Source: Gonapodya prolifera JEL478 (lineage: Eukaryota; Monoblepharomycota; Monoblepharidomycetes; Monoblepharidales; Gonapodyaceae). From it: a DNA stretch of 64,000 bases. The DNA is taken from the NCBI GenBank assembly GCA_001574975.1, contig KQ965813.1:167041-231040 (forward strand). Reading direction: 5' to 3'. The notes beneath the pieces were generated by a model. The model did not search any database, was not told the DNA's origin, and saw nothing but the letters and a program-made list of their open reading frames with translations. The translations under genes and the position numbers were made by a program. The number at the start of each line of letters is the position of its first letter. The stretch's first letter is position 1. This document shows positions 33,060 to 43,920 of this stretch, in pieces.

Positions 33060-33420
33060 TGGCGCCGGACATATTTACCACAAGATTGCCAGAACTTTGG
33101 GAGATATATGCAAATGAAATTCGAACAGGAAAGCCTGAGGGACCGGCGGGTATGGCACGGTGTATCGGGGAATTTGGCCGAATATTCCAGTCGCAGTGAA
33201 GACGGTGCCTCTGGAAGAAGGCGGATACGCATTTAGTGTAAGCACATTGTCAGTCAGGTCATCACAAGCGTCCCAAAGAAATAATCGTTGCTTCTGTTCT
33301 TCTCCATCACAGAACTATAAATACAAAATTTTGCGGAACATGAGCTCTCGAAGGTCGAGCAAGCGTGGAGGCAGAAGAAAGGGCTCATGATCCAGATGCT
33401 ATCAATTATCGAACGTTAGC
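33060..33420 (+). pseudogene. Protein-kinase N-lobe fragment
   Basis: A plus-strand piece encodes GYGTVYRGIWPNIPVAVKTV: a glycine-rich loop followed by the VAVK lysine of a protein kinase, close to tyrosine-kinase-like kinases. Before it, in another frame, lies RLPELWEIYANEIRTGK. After an apparent intron (GT near 33240, AG near 33312) a coiled segment ELSKVEQAWRQKKG appears. No catalytic loop, DFG motif or C-lobe was found downstream. A one-base shift separates the first two pieces. Best read as a kinase relic. Confidence 0.4.
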
Positions 33421-33639
33421 AGTCATATTCGACAATTCGGAAGTGTTTCAATAACCTTTATTGTTTGCTTGCTCATATATTGACAGCACAATACGCTCAA
33501 TTCCCGAATCTATCATGCCCTTTGACCGTTCTTCCTACTTGGACGTACGCACAGTGTCATTTTGTAGGGCTCCACAGACCGCAAACAAACAACTTTTGTT
33601 ACGGCAGGTCGTACCCAGATCTCGAACGCAAAAGATTGG

Positions 33640-34120
33640 GCGTGTAAGCAGCCAAAAGTCATTGCGACGACTTCTGGACCTCGGACAAAAATGTATTAGA
33701 AAGCAAAAGTAATGGAGCCAACGACGCGAGAAGAGGTGTGAGACGTTGGGCGTGCTGCGCGAGAGTGATCAGCAACGCGCATGGGGAGACTGGGAAAGAC
33801 TGTTACACTGTGTTGACGTCACTTCACAAGTAGTCGAGAAGACGACGAAAAAAAGCCTCCGTCTTGCCACGAACTACGCCGTGTACAAGACTGAACTTGT
33901 TACTGACCCAAATGCCACCAGCGCGCTATCGAGTCTTTAAACAGCCAGAAGACAGCGCATTTGCGACTTCTAGACAGCCAACGAAAAGGTACGAGCGAAC
34001 CAAAATGGTGGATCCGACGACGCGAGAGGTGGCGGCGTGAGATGTGACAGACGAGGTGTGGTGCTAGGGGAGACAGCGCTGACAATAAGCGCGTGTGCAA
34101 GTGGTGAAAGAGTGTGAAAA
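33640..34120. repeat. Two diverged direct-repeat units
   Basis: Units at about 33640-33815 and 33945-34120 share CAGCCA, GCGACTTCT or GCGACGACTTCT, a GACGCGAGA core followed by GGTG and GTGAGA, and AAGAGTGT or AAAGACTGT in the same order. They are noticeably diverged. The surrounding sequence has no gene. Confidence 0.4.
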
Positions 34121-34705
34121 AGTTGATCGGATTTAGTGTGGACGTCGCGAATTCTGCAAATAATTTGCCGAATACCTCACTATTTTGAGAGAAGTAGGAA
34201 GCCTATTACCCTGCGTTCGCATCCAGAGAAGGCATGAGCGACGCTCTGTCTCTTTTCAATTGAACTGAGTGTGACATGTGTTAGTCGCGGCTCCCGAGGT
34301 GTACATCAACTGGACAGTACGTTTTCAATTTTATTTATAGATAAAGACGCGATGAAATTAGAACTTTATTTTGATGGATGTGTGGGAGAGCGAATACCCG
34401 CGTCCATACAACCTGGACTGACTGACGAATTGACAATTTTTCTTTGCCTGCGCCAATGGTAAAATAGAGAATGTCGCAACGATATGGGACACGGAACCTA
34501 TCTGCCACCAATAATGACGTGCCGGCGAGTTTCGGCGTGTGGCTGGGAGAGAGAGGGCGGCGGGTGAAGGGGATGACCCGCGTTGGACCCATCCCCCGAT
34601 TGCACCACGGAATGTGGCCGCCGCGCTTAAAGGACGAGACCGGCGCTCGGTGCTTTTCCATACTCGCACCCGCATCCGCCAATCCTGTCTCTAACTCCCG
34701 CCGCA
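34121..34705. promoter_or_regulatory. Upstream region of the RraA-family gene
   Basis: No gene seen. It contains GC-rich segments (AGAGAGGGCGGCGGGTG near 34548) within 200 nt of the start codon. No TATA box or clear CreA site was identified. Confidence 0.3.
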
Positions 34706-36261
34706 ATGACAGTCTCCGTCTCCGGCCCACTCGCTGAATTGCTGCCAAAGGGTGCGTCGCTTCTTGCTGCTCGCGGCTGTCCGTCTCCCTCGTTCTAACT
34801 TCTAGCAATCCCGCCCCGCAGACTGGAAACCGCTCTCAAAGGAGCAGCTCGAGCAGCTGGCATCCATCGACTCGCCCTCAATCGCAAATGCCATCGAGGT
34901 GGGTTAGAGTTCTGACACGTCGTCACTTTGGATTCCACTTACCCTGTTGATTCTTCTCGTCTCTTGCTCACATCGACTGCTGATTCGTCACTCGTTGGTA
35001 CATAGACTTTCAAGGTCCAACCCCGTGTCCAGGGATACACAGGCACGGGTGTGAGACTCCTCGCCAAGGGGAAGGGTAAAGCTCTGGTGAATCTCGTTGG
35101 GGTTGAGGGGGGTGAGCCGTCCGAGCGGACTGAGCGAGGACACCGAGGCCTAAGCGCGACAGCACTGACCGAGCTGTTCGCCGGAGGCGAATACTCCACG
35201 CGGAGCGAACCCGAGACCTAAGTTCCGCTCGGCGCTCACCGATTCTGTCTGCCGGAGGCGTTTGTCACCTTCTCCAACCCACATTCCATCGTTCCATGTC
35301 TACCCATGCCACTGCCCACTCCACACTCACTCCAATCCCCCCACGTCCCCTTTTTCGCAGGTCGCCTACGCCATAACCGTCCGCGGGGACTCCACCACCG
35401 AGCACAAATCCGTCCCCCAAGCGCACCCCCAACTGTACGCGTCCATCCACGCCCTCCACACCGCGGGCGGGGACTCCAACCCACTCCCTGTCGTCGTATG
35501 CATCGACGACGACGGCGACCCGGCCAAGATCGACTGGTCCTGCCATTTGGGCGAGATCATGGCAACGACGTTTAGGAGGTGTGGTGCGGTCGGGGTTATT
35601 TCGGATGGAGGTGTCAGGGATATTGAGGAGGTGAGGGAGATGGGTGATTTGTGGTACTTTGGGCGAGGTATGTGGAATCACGTCGTTGGAATGATTGTGA
35701 CATATTGATCATTTGACATATCATCACTCTCATCCCTATCCCTTGTCCTCTCTTATCCCTGCCACGTGTCCCCTCCCCCCTTCCACATCCACAGGCCTTG
35801 TCGTAGCCCACGGTCGCCCCTTCATCTACGACGTCGGCGTGCCCGCAAACATCAACGGCATGTACGTGCGCACGGGGGATCTCATCCACGCAGACGAGAA
35901 CGGCGTGTGCATTATCCCGAAGGAGGTCCAGGAACAGATTTACCAGGCGACTGTGGATGTAAGTGTGTGTGGCAGGGTGGGGGGTGGGCTTGAGATGAGG
36001 ACTGGGGCGCCTGGATGGAAACTTCGAGCGTTACAAACGTTCGGTTTCGAAAAGAGTGATATATCGCACGGAGCATTCTTGGCTTGTTTGCTTCCCATTG
36101 ACCGCGCGTGTCGACCACATTCATGAAATCTTACCCAACGAACATACTCTCATTCGTCTTCCCTTCCCCAGTTCAAAAAAGTCGAAGACGACATGCTCAA
36201 GCAGATCCGATCCCCCGACTTCTTTAAACAGTTTGAGGCTCTGTCCACGTACAAGGCCTGA
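34706..36261 (+). CDS. RraA-family class II aldolase (HMG/CHA aldolase or oxaloacetate decarboxylase type)
   Basis: Six exons, 34706-34751, 34822-34898, 35006-35050, 35361-35667, 35795-35958 and 36172-36261, close in phase and give 242 aa. The family cleaves 4-hydroxy-4-methyl-2-oxoglutarate and related 4-hydroxy-2-oxo acids to pyruvate, or decarboxylates oxaloacetate, using a divalent metal. Visible motifs: IDSPSIANAIE, GEIMATTFRRCGAVGVISDGG with GGVRD (metal/substrate site), VGVPANINGM and RTGDLIHADENGV. Intron 3 is unusually long (310 nt) and contains a ~70-nt tandem repeat. The gene heads a region with rhamnose-type catabolic genes, so cleavage of 2-oxo-3-deoxyrhamnonate is a possible job (inference). 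It is not an RNase E regulator; that bacterial name is historical. Confidence 0.9.
35132..35270 (+). repeat. Tandem ~70-nt repeat inside RraA intron 3
   Basis: Unit 1 (35132-35202) and unit 2 (35203-about 35270) both run GAGCGA, CCGAG, CCTAAG, then ACCGA and CCGGAGGCG, separated by diverged bases. The repeat explains most of the extra length of the 310-nt intron. Confidence 0.7.
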
Positions 36262-36639
36262 ACGGCGTTTCCGCCACCCCACAACTTTTTTGTAATTCCT
36301 TTGCTTACATAATAGAAGTCACTTTTCGGATAGCTCACTTGACAAATGTCTGGGCTGAGTCCTGTACAGAAGAGAGTGCGTTGCCGCAATCTCCATCCGA
36401 CGCTGCAAACCAGTCCCGTTCGCATCGCCCATATCGCCGACATGTAAAATAGGCTCTGTTGTCTCGACCGCTCGTTGCTCGTTCTCCCGTTCTTGATCAT
36501 TGTCTTTGTCTTTGTCTTGCTATCGGCAGACGGATGCCAACATCCGCTAGGCGCGAAGAATCCTTCCTGAGGTGTCACCCGAACGGTCCTGGGCACACTT
36601 TCTGTCTGCCGCAGGGTTCGCAGATGCTCGGGGTGGGCA

Positions 36640-37920
36640 CCTTTGTCCACCCACTGAGCGACATGAGTGGAGGAGTGCAGAGTCCATCGTGTCAGCTCGT
36701 GGGGTCCGTGACATATGAGAGATGGTTTGCGCCTTACGACCGACAGAGGAGTCCAAGACAGTTGCTGTGACGCTTGGCAACACGAACAGTACTTCTCCTT
36801 AAAGTCCGTGAGCGTGCGACGCTTCGATTCCTTGCAATTCTTCGAAAGACAGCGACACAACCACCACGATAGCGCGTTCCACAATGTTCCGCCACCTGCA
36901 GCTCCACTCAGGTAAATTTTTTATTATGGAGATTCTGAAATGCCAGCACTTTTGGCCGTCCGCCTCGGAATGATTGAGACTGTTTGGAATCCTAAGTGAC
37001 ACGGTCCCCGTGCACTTCGTCCCCTTGTTGATATTGATTTTGAGAATGCACCAGACGTGTCGCGTTTCTCGAAACTGGTTGGAAATCCTGGATCACTTGG
37101 ATTCTCGCAATTTTGGATATTGTTGTGCATTGATCGCACGAATGTCCTCACGACTGGGCAAATTATCTTCCACAGCTCTACGTGAATCTGTGTGCTGACA
37201 GCAGGAAGCTACAATGCGTAGATTTCATGCCGCGAACGTGGTGCAAAAGACATAGCACCAATGTTGTTTCTCTGAGTCGAAAACCTTTATCGTTGCGCGA
37301 AAGAGTGTGAAGCAACAGATTTAATGTAAAAAAAAATGTCTGTTTTCGCTCTCGTACAGTTAGCACGGGTCATTTTCGGTGCGAAGATCACAAAAATCAG
37401 TTTTATGAAAATTTGACAGCAAGAAACACCAATCATGACCATTTCACGGGGGTACTAAGTGCTTGGGGTTAGTTTGAAATGGTTTAGATAGATAATCGAC
37501 CAGATTACTTCGAAATGTTGCGACGACGTGGGTTGGATCGCACATCTGCACAAATTATCTGTTCAAACACTGCAGTCTCCATCACTTCGAGGCGGACGGC
37601 CGAAAATGCTGCCATTTCAGAATCACAACGATAAAAACTTTGCCTAAGTGGAGTCTCCGGTAGAAGAATCTCGTGGATGGCGCTATCGTGGTGGTCATGT
37701 CGCGGATGGCGCCTTTCGACGACTTTCAAGGAATCGAAGCATCGTTCATTCTCGGACGGCAAGAAAAGGTTCTGTTGTTGCTACTGAGCGTCGCAGCAAC
37801 AGTCTTGGATGGCTGTGTCCTGTTGCAATCGCTCATGAGATGCGCAAACCATCATTCAAGAAGCACGAATCGGGATGGGAGACTTTCGGAACGAATAATT
37901 GATCATGTCACCTGCTCATT
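36640..37920. repeat. Large inverted repeat, arms ~350 nt, ~580-nt centre
   Basis: The reverse complement of about 36640-36990 aligns with 37570-37920. Shared blocks include GAGGCGGACGGCC, CATTTCAGAATC, GAGTGGAG or AAGTGGAG, GCGCTATCGTGGTGGT, CAAGGAATCGAAGC and GCGCAAACCATC. By eye identity is around 70-75%. Both arms have short open frames with related peptides (GAIVVVM and RAIVVVV; QGIEAS in both). Homology fades beyond the arms. No transposase is present. It could be a non-autonomous element or two facing copies of one. Confidence 0.7.
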
Positions 37921-38461
37921 CAACAGGGACATACAGCGACGGCTCCGGTGCACTCTTACGGAGGCCGAAAGCGAGCCAGAAACGTTCACGTCTGAGATGC
38001 CGGACGCCCTTGAAATCGTCAAAAATGAAAACGATCACATTGCAGAGACCGTTGTACGTAGTGTGATGCGTCAGGGTCGGAGTCGGCCCCCTTTCTCGAA
38101 ATTGGCGGTTGACTCGCGGCAGCTGCCAGCTATGAAACCATCGCGAAATCGTCCTGTATCTTCTTCCCTGGCGAAATTGTTATCGCCCGCACATGCTCAC
38201 CACTCCTCGTTGGCATCAAGTGTGAACAAAAGCAGGTTACGGGTCACGGCCTGATGTTTCTTTGGCAGAAATAGTTTTGTTTTTGAAGCCGACCAATGAA
38301 GATAGAAACCAACCGAATGGCTTCTCGCTTGGCGAACTCGGTTTGAGGGTCCTCACAATCACGAGAGTCAGCACCAAGCAAGCTTTAAATTCCTGTCACC
38401 TATGACTGTAATTCATTTACTTCAGGGAATCCAAAGAGATACCCCGGTAACTGCTATACAA
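37921..38461. other. Intergenic, no gene seen
   Basis: An open frame continues from the right repeat arm to 38254 without recognisable motifs. Nothing else is visible before the F-box gene. Confidence 0.4.
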
Positions 38462-39790
38462 CTAAAAATGCTGGCACCAAACATCCAATTCAACCCTTGA
38501 CGAAGCACGTAATGTGAATACCATTTCCTTCTCCAGCCCACGCGCGACAAGTTCGTCCTGCATTTTCCTCTGGAACTTGTTCACCAGTGTCTCCGTTCGT
38601 GAGACATCTGAGAGCTTCCCTGACTTGGCTTGCGTGTGCGAGAATGCGAGCATCACCCGACGTACAGGCTGTTGTGCGATAAACTCCACAAATTTTGCCG
38701 CAAATTGATCTCTGAGGAGCCTGGGGATTTCGGATCTTCAAAGAAGATAGGTAGAGGATATGGAGGAGTGTGAACATGAGGTTAAGTGTGGTAGCAAAGG
38801 AGTGGAGATCGGTTTTCCTGGAGAAGTCTCCTATATGGAGTTCAAACTCCGATAGCGCACTTGGGATGGTTGATAAGCGTTCAAACCTGTCTGCAGACAG
38901 CTTAGTATCTGTAAGAACGCCCCAGTGTGCTTCCTCCGTGAGGCTGAATTTTCGGATAGTTGGGAGGGAAGCGCAAATCCAAGGAATTGCGTGGAAATAT
39001 TTCTCGGCGGCCGATACGTGAATCTCCCGAAGCGAGTTTGGGTTTCTCCCCACCACAGAGTGGACGGCGTGCAAAGTTTCTTGTATGATGGTATTCATGT
39101 TGTATTTTGAGGTTGAGTTGAAGTGGAGGGAATGACAATCGGGAAAGAGATGCGAGTGTGTTCCAGGCGGCAAATGGTATTCGCGTTTGGCAGCTTCGTA
39201 AACTGAAACTCTCTCCACTATGTCGTGTACTCTGCGAGGTTGTGCAAACCGTACACGTGACTCCTTCTGAGGAAAAGCCTTCTGGGCTTGAAGTGCGAGT
39301 GTGATTTTCCGAGCCAATGAGCGAGCATCTCACCCGGCCAAAAATCAATTTCTGCATCTCGTACATCAAGTACATCAAGTGCATCACTTTGCCCGAATGA
39401 GATGTTCCCGAAGACGGGGGAAACGCGTTCAGCCAGAGCTCCCAGGTGCAGTTTATATTGGTCGCGACGATTGACATAAATGTCCAGATTCGCGGCGACT
39501 TTCTTCCCTCCTTGCATGGCGATGCACTCAAGCAAGACTCAGGTTCTCGCTGGGAACCCGGCGAAGACACGAAGCGGGGCGTTAGGCTCCAGGGCCTTGA
39601 TGCCGTCTTCTGACAACGCGGTGATTGCGATCTGTAGGCAGGGTTCGCCGAGGGGGGAGAAGAGTTCTGACACGAGGCTGCGGTATCGTCGGGAGAGGCG
39701 AACGATCGAGCGGAACAAGTCACTGGGACCAAGGTGTTTGAGAATATCGAGGAGGAGTTCGTCCGGGAGCGAAACCAACGACGCGAGCAT
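38462..39790 (-). pseudogene. F-box protein gene, interrupted
   Basis: From the ATG at 39790 the frame encodes a clear F-box, SLPDELLLDILKHLGPSDLF, the Skp1-binding part of SCF ubiquitin ligases. The frame then meets TGA at about 39542, exactly where the same frame continues as VLLECIAMQGGKKVAANLD. A probable intron (donor GTGAGATG near 39330, acceptor TTTCAG near 39185) restores phase to a segment with LPTIRKFSLTEEAHWG, and a one-base shift near 38740 leads to the last part, LLRDQFAAKFVEFIAQQP, ending at 38462. Such variable C-terminal parts usually bind substrates. The TGA may come from a CGA arginine codon (CpG transition). Pseudogene or consensus errors; not decidable here. Confidence 0.55.
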
Positions 39791-40071
39791 TGCGATGATG
39801 GAGAGGACGGCTGCGAGAAGTCGTTCTTCACGTTGATCGAATGGAGTGGGTGGTTTGAGAGATCGGGTTACCGCAGGTTGCTGCGACCTCTCAGATGAGT
39901 CCACCACTTTGATTTCTGGCCACCGCATCCACCATCGTACGCGCATCGGTACCCACGCAACGTCTCGCCCTTTGATGTCCACGACAAGTTTCGAAAAATC
40001 AAAAATTGTATCTCATTTCTTTATACAAACAATAATCCTACACGTGCCTACGTGTCCCCACTCCGAAACTC

Positions 40072-41811
40072 TCAAGCCACAAGATGCTCCCCAACCTTCT
40101 CATCCCCCTTCAATCTCGGGCTCTCGGGCTCGTCCGACTTGCTGACCCATACCCTGCGGCCCTCCTCGTTCCACATGTAGACAGCCCAGAGCATGAGGTA
40201 GATGAAGCAGGGCAGGACGACGAAGAAGGAGGGGCGGATGCCGTAGCTGTCCGCGATGACGCCTTGGATGGGGGGGAAGGCCGCGCCGCCGGAGATGCCC
40301 ATCTGGGGGGTGGGGGGAGGTGGGAGGTGGGACGTTAGGAATTGCACGTGGGGAGAGGAAAAGGGAAGGGAATGGAGAAGGGAGACTTACGACGAGAAGA
40401 GCGGATGCGCGGCGGGTGTGCCGGCCGAGGTTTGTGGTAGATAGGACAAAGATGATGGGGAATTGGACCGATTCGAAGAACATGATCAGCATCGCGCAGA
40501 CCTGGCGAAGAAGACAAAAAACTGCGTGAGAACAGTTTCCATCATATTCGATTGATGAAGCGCGAAACTCACGACTCCGGACCATCCATGAAGCGTGCCG
40601 ATGAGAATCGAAAGCACAGCCGCGATGGTGGCCGCGCCAAAGAGGACGACGGGGCCCGACACGAACACCAAGATGGCTGTCCCGATGAAGCGCCCGACAG
40701 TGAACATGATGAGGCCGTACGAGAGCAAGTTGGACCCGAGCGAGTCGGAGATCCCAGCGTTCTCGGCCGTGTAGTTGAGGAAGAAGGACCCGATCGTGAC
40801 CTGCGCGCCGACGTAGAGGAACTGGGCGACGAAGCCCGTGATGGCGCGGGTTTGGTGCCAGAAGGGCTTGGCGAGCTTTTCGGTCAGGCCCGGGTACTGC
40901 GAGAGGTCCTCTGCTTCGGATTGCAGGGCTTCCTCTGTGACTTCGGGGATGTCGGAGAAGAAGAACAGGGTGGCGATGGCGACGCCCAGGAGGGACACAC
41001 CGAGGTAGACCCACTGGACGTTGTTCAAGTTGTCGGCGTTTTCGTCGGAGAAGAACACGTGCGAGGCGAGTAAAGGGCCCGTGAAGGAGGCGACGCCGTT
41101 GCAGGCTTGGGAGAATTGCAGGCGCAGGTTGGCGTACTTGACGGGCGGGACGACGGACGCGTACGAGTTTGCGGCAACTTCCAGCGTGGCGAGGCCGCAG
41201 GCGATCACGGCGGTGCAGACCACGAAGCCGGCGAAGATGGAGCCGGGGTTGGTGGTGCCGACGGAGAATTTGGCGACGGGCCAGAAGAAGATGGCCCCCG
41301 TGGAGTCTGGAGATGGAGTAGGTCAGTCTAGCGAGTGAACTAGGAGATGAGGGTATCCCTGAGTGTACTTACAGAATGCGAGTCCGGTGATGACTGTGAA
41401 TTTGTAGCCCTTGCGTTTGAGAATTTCACCTGCGATGGGAGAGAACCTGGGAATGGAGCGATGAGGAGAAGGGTTTTTCTCCTTAAGTGATGTAGCCGAG
41501 TGGTAGACTTACAGGAAGTATCCAACACCAAAGTAGGCCACCTGCAAAGTCGTCGATTGGGTCTTTGATATCCCGAGCACGTTCTGGAAGTGCTTGTTGA
41601 GCACGTCGAGCAGTCCGTAGGCGAAGCCCCACAAGAAGAACAAAGACGTCACAAGAAGATATGGCCAGACTGACGGTGAAGGTGCAGGATGTCGGTGACC
41701 ACTCTTTCCGGGAGTTCCGGAAGTTAAGCACTCACCGTAGCCACGCTTGACGATGGGTTGCTTGAATGGGTTCGCAAAGCTGCCGCCCGCTGCTACTGCA
41801 CCGCCGGGCAT
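40072..41811 (-). CDS. MFS sugar transporter, fucose:H+ symporter (FucP) type
   Basis: Six exons, 41736-41811, 41513-41669, 41373-41446, 40573-41306, 40391-40501 and 40072-40302, close in phase and give 460 aa. FucP-type carriers import L-fucose and related sugars with protons across the plasma membrane. Family marks: FFLWGFAYGLLDVLNKHFQ in the first helix, TTLQVAYFGVGYF, then ATLEVAANSYASVV and NLRLQFSQACNGVASF, and in the second half GGAAFPPIQGVIAD with TYGIRP-like SYGIRP. About twelve hydrophobic helices can be counted, with a charged loop (QSEAEDLSQYPG) in the middle. It is transcribed divergently from the 2-hydroxyacid dehydrogenase with only 261 nt between starts, so they are probably co-regulated. 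The context suggests L-rhamnose or L-fucose uptake (inference). Confidence 0.9.
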
Positions 41812-42072
41812 GACTCAATCAATCGCGTGGGGTAAGTTGGGAATACGCTGGAGTGCAAATCTGGTGGTTGATATAGCACCTTGCGGGGGACATTTGAGGG
41901 TTTCCTTGGTGCGTCCTCAAAAGTTGCCGAGGGGGTAAAGCGTATTAGGCGCGGCTGAGCCCCCACACCCTAACGCTCGGTAAGACGATCCCCAACGCGG
42001 AAACCGCCGATTGCGTTCTCTCTTTTTCGCCGAGCTCGAATCCATCGCCTGCTTCTCCCTTCCCCCGTCGCC
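41812..42072. promoter_or_regulatory. Bidirectional promoter of the transporter and the hydroxyacid dehydrogenase
   Basis: 261 nt between two divergent start codons. It contains GCGTGGGG at 41825-41832 and CCCCCAC near 41963, both matching the SYGGRG consensus of Mig1/CreA carbon-catabolite repressors as I know it. The same octamer occurs in the other divergent promoter of the cluster (44798-44805). Binding is inferred. Confidence 0.4.
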
Positions 42073-43519
42073 ATGTCTACCAAGCCCAGAATTTTCTGCC
42101 CCGGTGGCCTCAGACCAGCCGCGGTCGAACAACTCGCGCGCAACGACTCCATCGTCCTGATTGGTCCACCGCCGGAAAAGGCGTCGAGGTACGTGGCGGA
42201 TTGGGGCGGAATTGGTGCCATCGATTGCTCACGATCATGTGTTAGAGCTGAGATTCTCCAATTGATTCGCGAAAACCAGCCCATCCACGGGCTTGTCGGA
42301 TACTTGAACCCGGTCAACGACGAGGTCCTCGATGCCTGCGGGGCGGAACTAAAAGTCGTTTCGACTCCTGTGAGTCCCTCCTGTAAATTGGTCGTCCAAT
42401 CTCCTGCGCCGGTTTGAAATACTCCAATCGACACGTTTCTCCAAAACAACAGTCCGTAGGCTTCGACCACATCTCGGTCCCCTCTCTTGCGTCGCGAAAC
42501 GTCAGACTGGGCCACAGCCCGTCGATTCTAAACCATGCCGTTGCCGAGACCTGCGTGTTGCTCGTTCTGGCGACGCTGCGCAAGTGGAACGGCATGCAGA
42601 AGGCGCTCAAGTCGGGTGACGTGGGTATATTACGTAATTGGGCAGCGTTTTTGAGCGATGGTTTAATGCTCGATCTTCGTTGTCTCGACTTCATTGTACC
42701 TTCCCGACACCAACTTTTTGGATGCATGGTGTCTCGACTTCGACTTCGACTTCGATTCTTTGTACCACCACCAGTGGTCCGTCAACCACATCCCCCTCGG
42801 CAACGACCTCCGCCACCTCAACATCGGCATCATCGGTCTGGGCCGTGTCGGTCTCGAATGCGCCTACCGCCTCGCCCCATTCGGGTGCATCATCCGATAC
42901 ACCGATATCCGCCCAGTCCCCGTGGCCACCGTGACAGGCCAGGGCTCGCTCGAGTACGTACCGGGGGCGGATTTACTCGCCGAGAAGAGCGACATGCTTG
43001 TGGTTGCGTGTGACCTCAACGCGTCCACGAGGGGGATGGTTGGGGAGAGGCTTTTGAGGAAGCTCAAGGGTGGGAAGGGAGGGTGGGTTGTGAATGTGGG
43101 CAGGGGGCCGGTAGTGGATCAGGATGCGCTAGTGAGGGGGTTGAAGGAGGGGTGGGTGCAAGGGGCGGGACTTGATGTGAGTGGAACACTGTTCTATGCG
43201 ACATTGTTGGCTTATGGGTATTTTTTCATCGCTTAAAGGTAATGGACCCCGAACCCCTCCCACCAAATCACGAACTCCTGTCACTCGAGAACGCAGTCCT
43301 GCTTCCGCACCAGGGTACCGCCACGGTCGAAACAAGGTGAGACTCCGTCTTTTTGTTTTACTTCTCCCTCTCAACCTTCGCTAACAAACCATCCTTCTCT
43401 GCCTTTCCCGCAAACGTATCAGAGACTCAATGGCGCTCATGTGCGTCGAGAATGGGATCAAGGGCGCCCACGGACAGCTCATGCCGGCCGAGATTGATAT
43501 GGCGCGGTACAGGAAATAA
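42073..43519 (+). CDS. D-isomer-specific 2-hydroxyacid dehydrogenase
   Basis: Six exons, 42073-42188, 42246-42369, 42453-42620, 42775-43176, 43239-43336 and 43423-43519, close in phase and give 334 aa. The family reversibly reduces 2-oxo acids to D-2-hydroxy acids with NAD(P)H (lactate, glyoxylate/hydroxypyruvate, phosphoglycerate branches). Visible: the cofactor motif GLGRVG (about residues 157-162), [13 protein letters not shown] with the catalytic Arg (about 246), MDPEP with the Glu (about 275), and LLPHQGTAT with the catalytic His (about 294). Length is normal and all key residues are present. The substrate is not predictable; within the cluster it could handle pyruvate or another 2-oxo acid from deoxy-sugar breakdown (inference). 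Divergent from the transporter. Confidence 0.9.
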
Positions 43520-43920
43520 GAGTAACGCAATAATTGAAATTATTACTCACCGACCACAATAGACGATAGACTTCGAAACCATAGAAACTTGATGAAATGT
43601 ACAACACCAAAAAAGTTTCTCTCTCTTCACAGTGTGTTTCATATAGTTTCTATATTCGAGGATATGAAACCAGGAAGACGCAGCAAGCTGGCGGTACGCT
43701 GTCTGTGTCGTTTACTTCCATTACATATTCGGAAGATAAGCAACCAGAAATGACCAGGAATCCGTCAGAGGAAGTGCATTTTAGAGGATCGTCTGCAATT
43801 GAGTGTGCTGCATTGCTGCATTGATACAGCCGAAACGCAGGAGGCCATTGAAAAACATACATTTCGAGTATCTCCTACTACAACGTACTACATTTGATAT
43901 CTCTGATGCTTTGCTCGCTT
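43520..43920. other. Intergenic between convergent genes
   Basis: 401 nt between the convergent stops of the hydroxyacid dehydrogenase and the rhamnose dehydrogenase. Contains AT-rich sequence suited to 3' ends; no gene seen. Confidence 0.5.
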
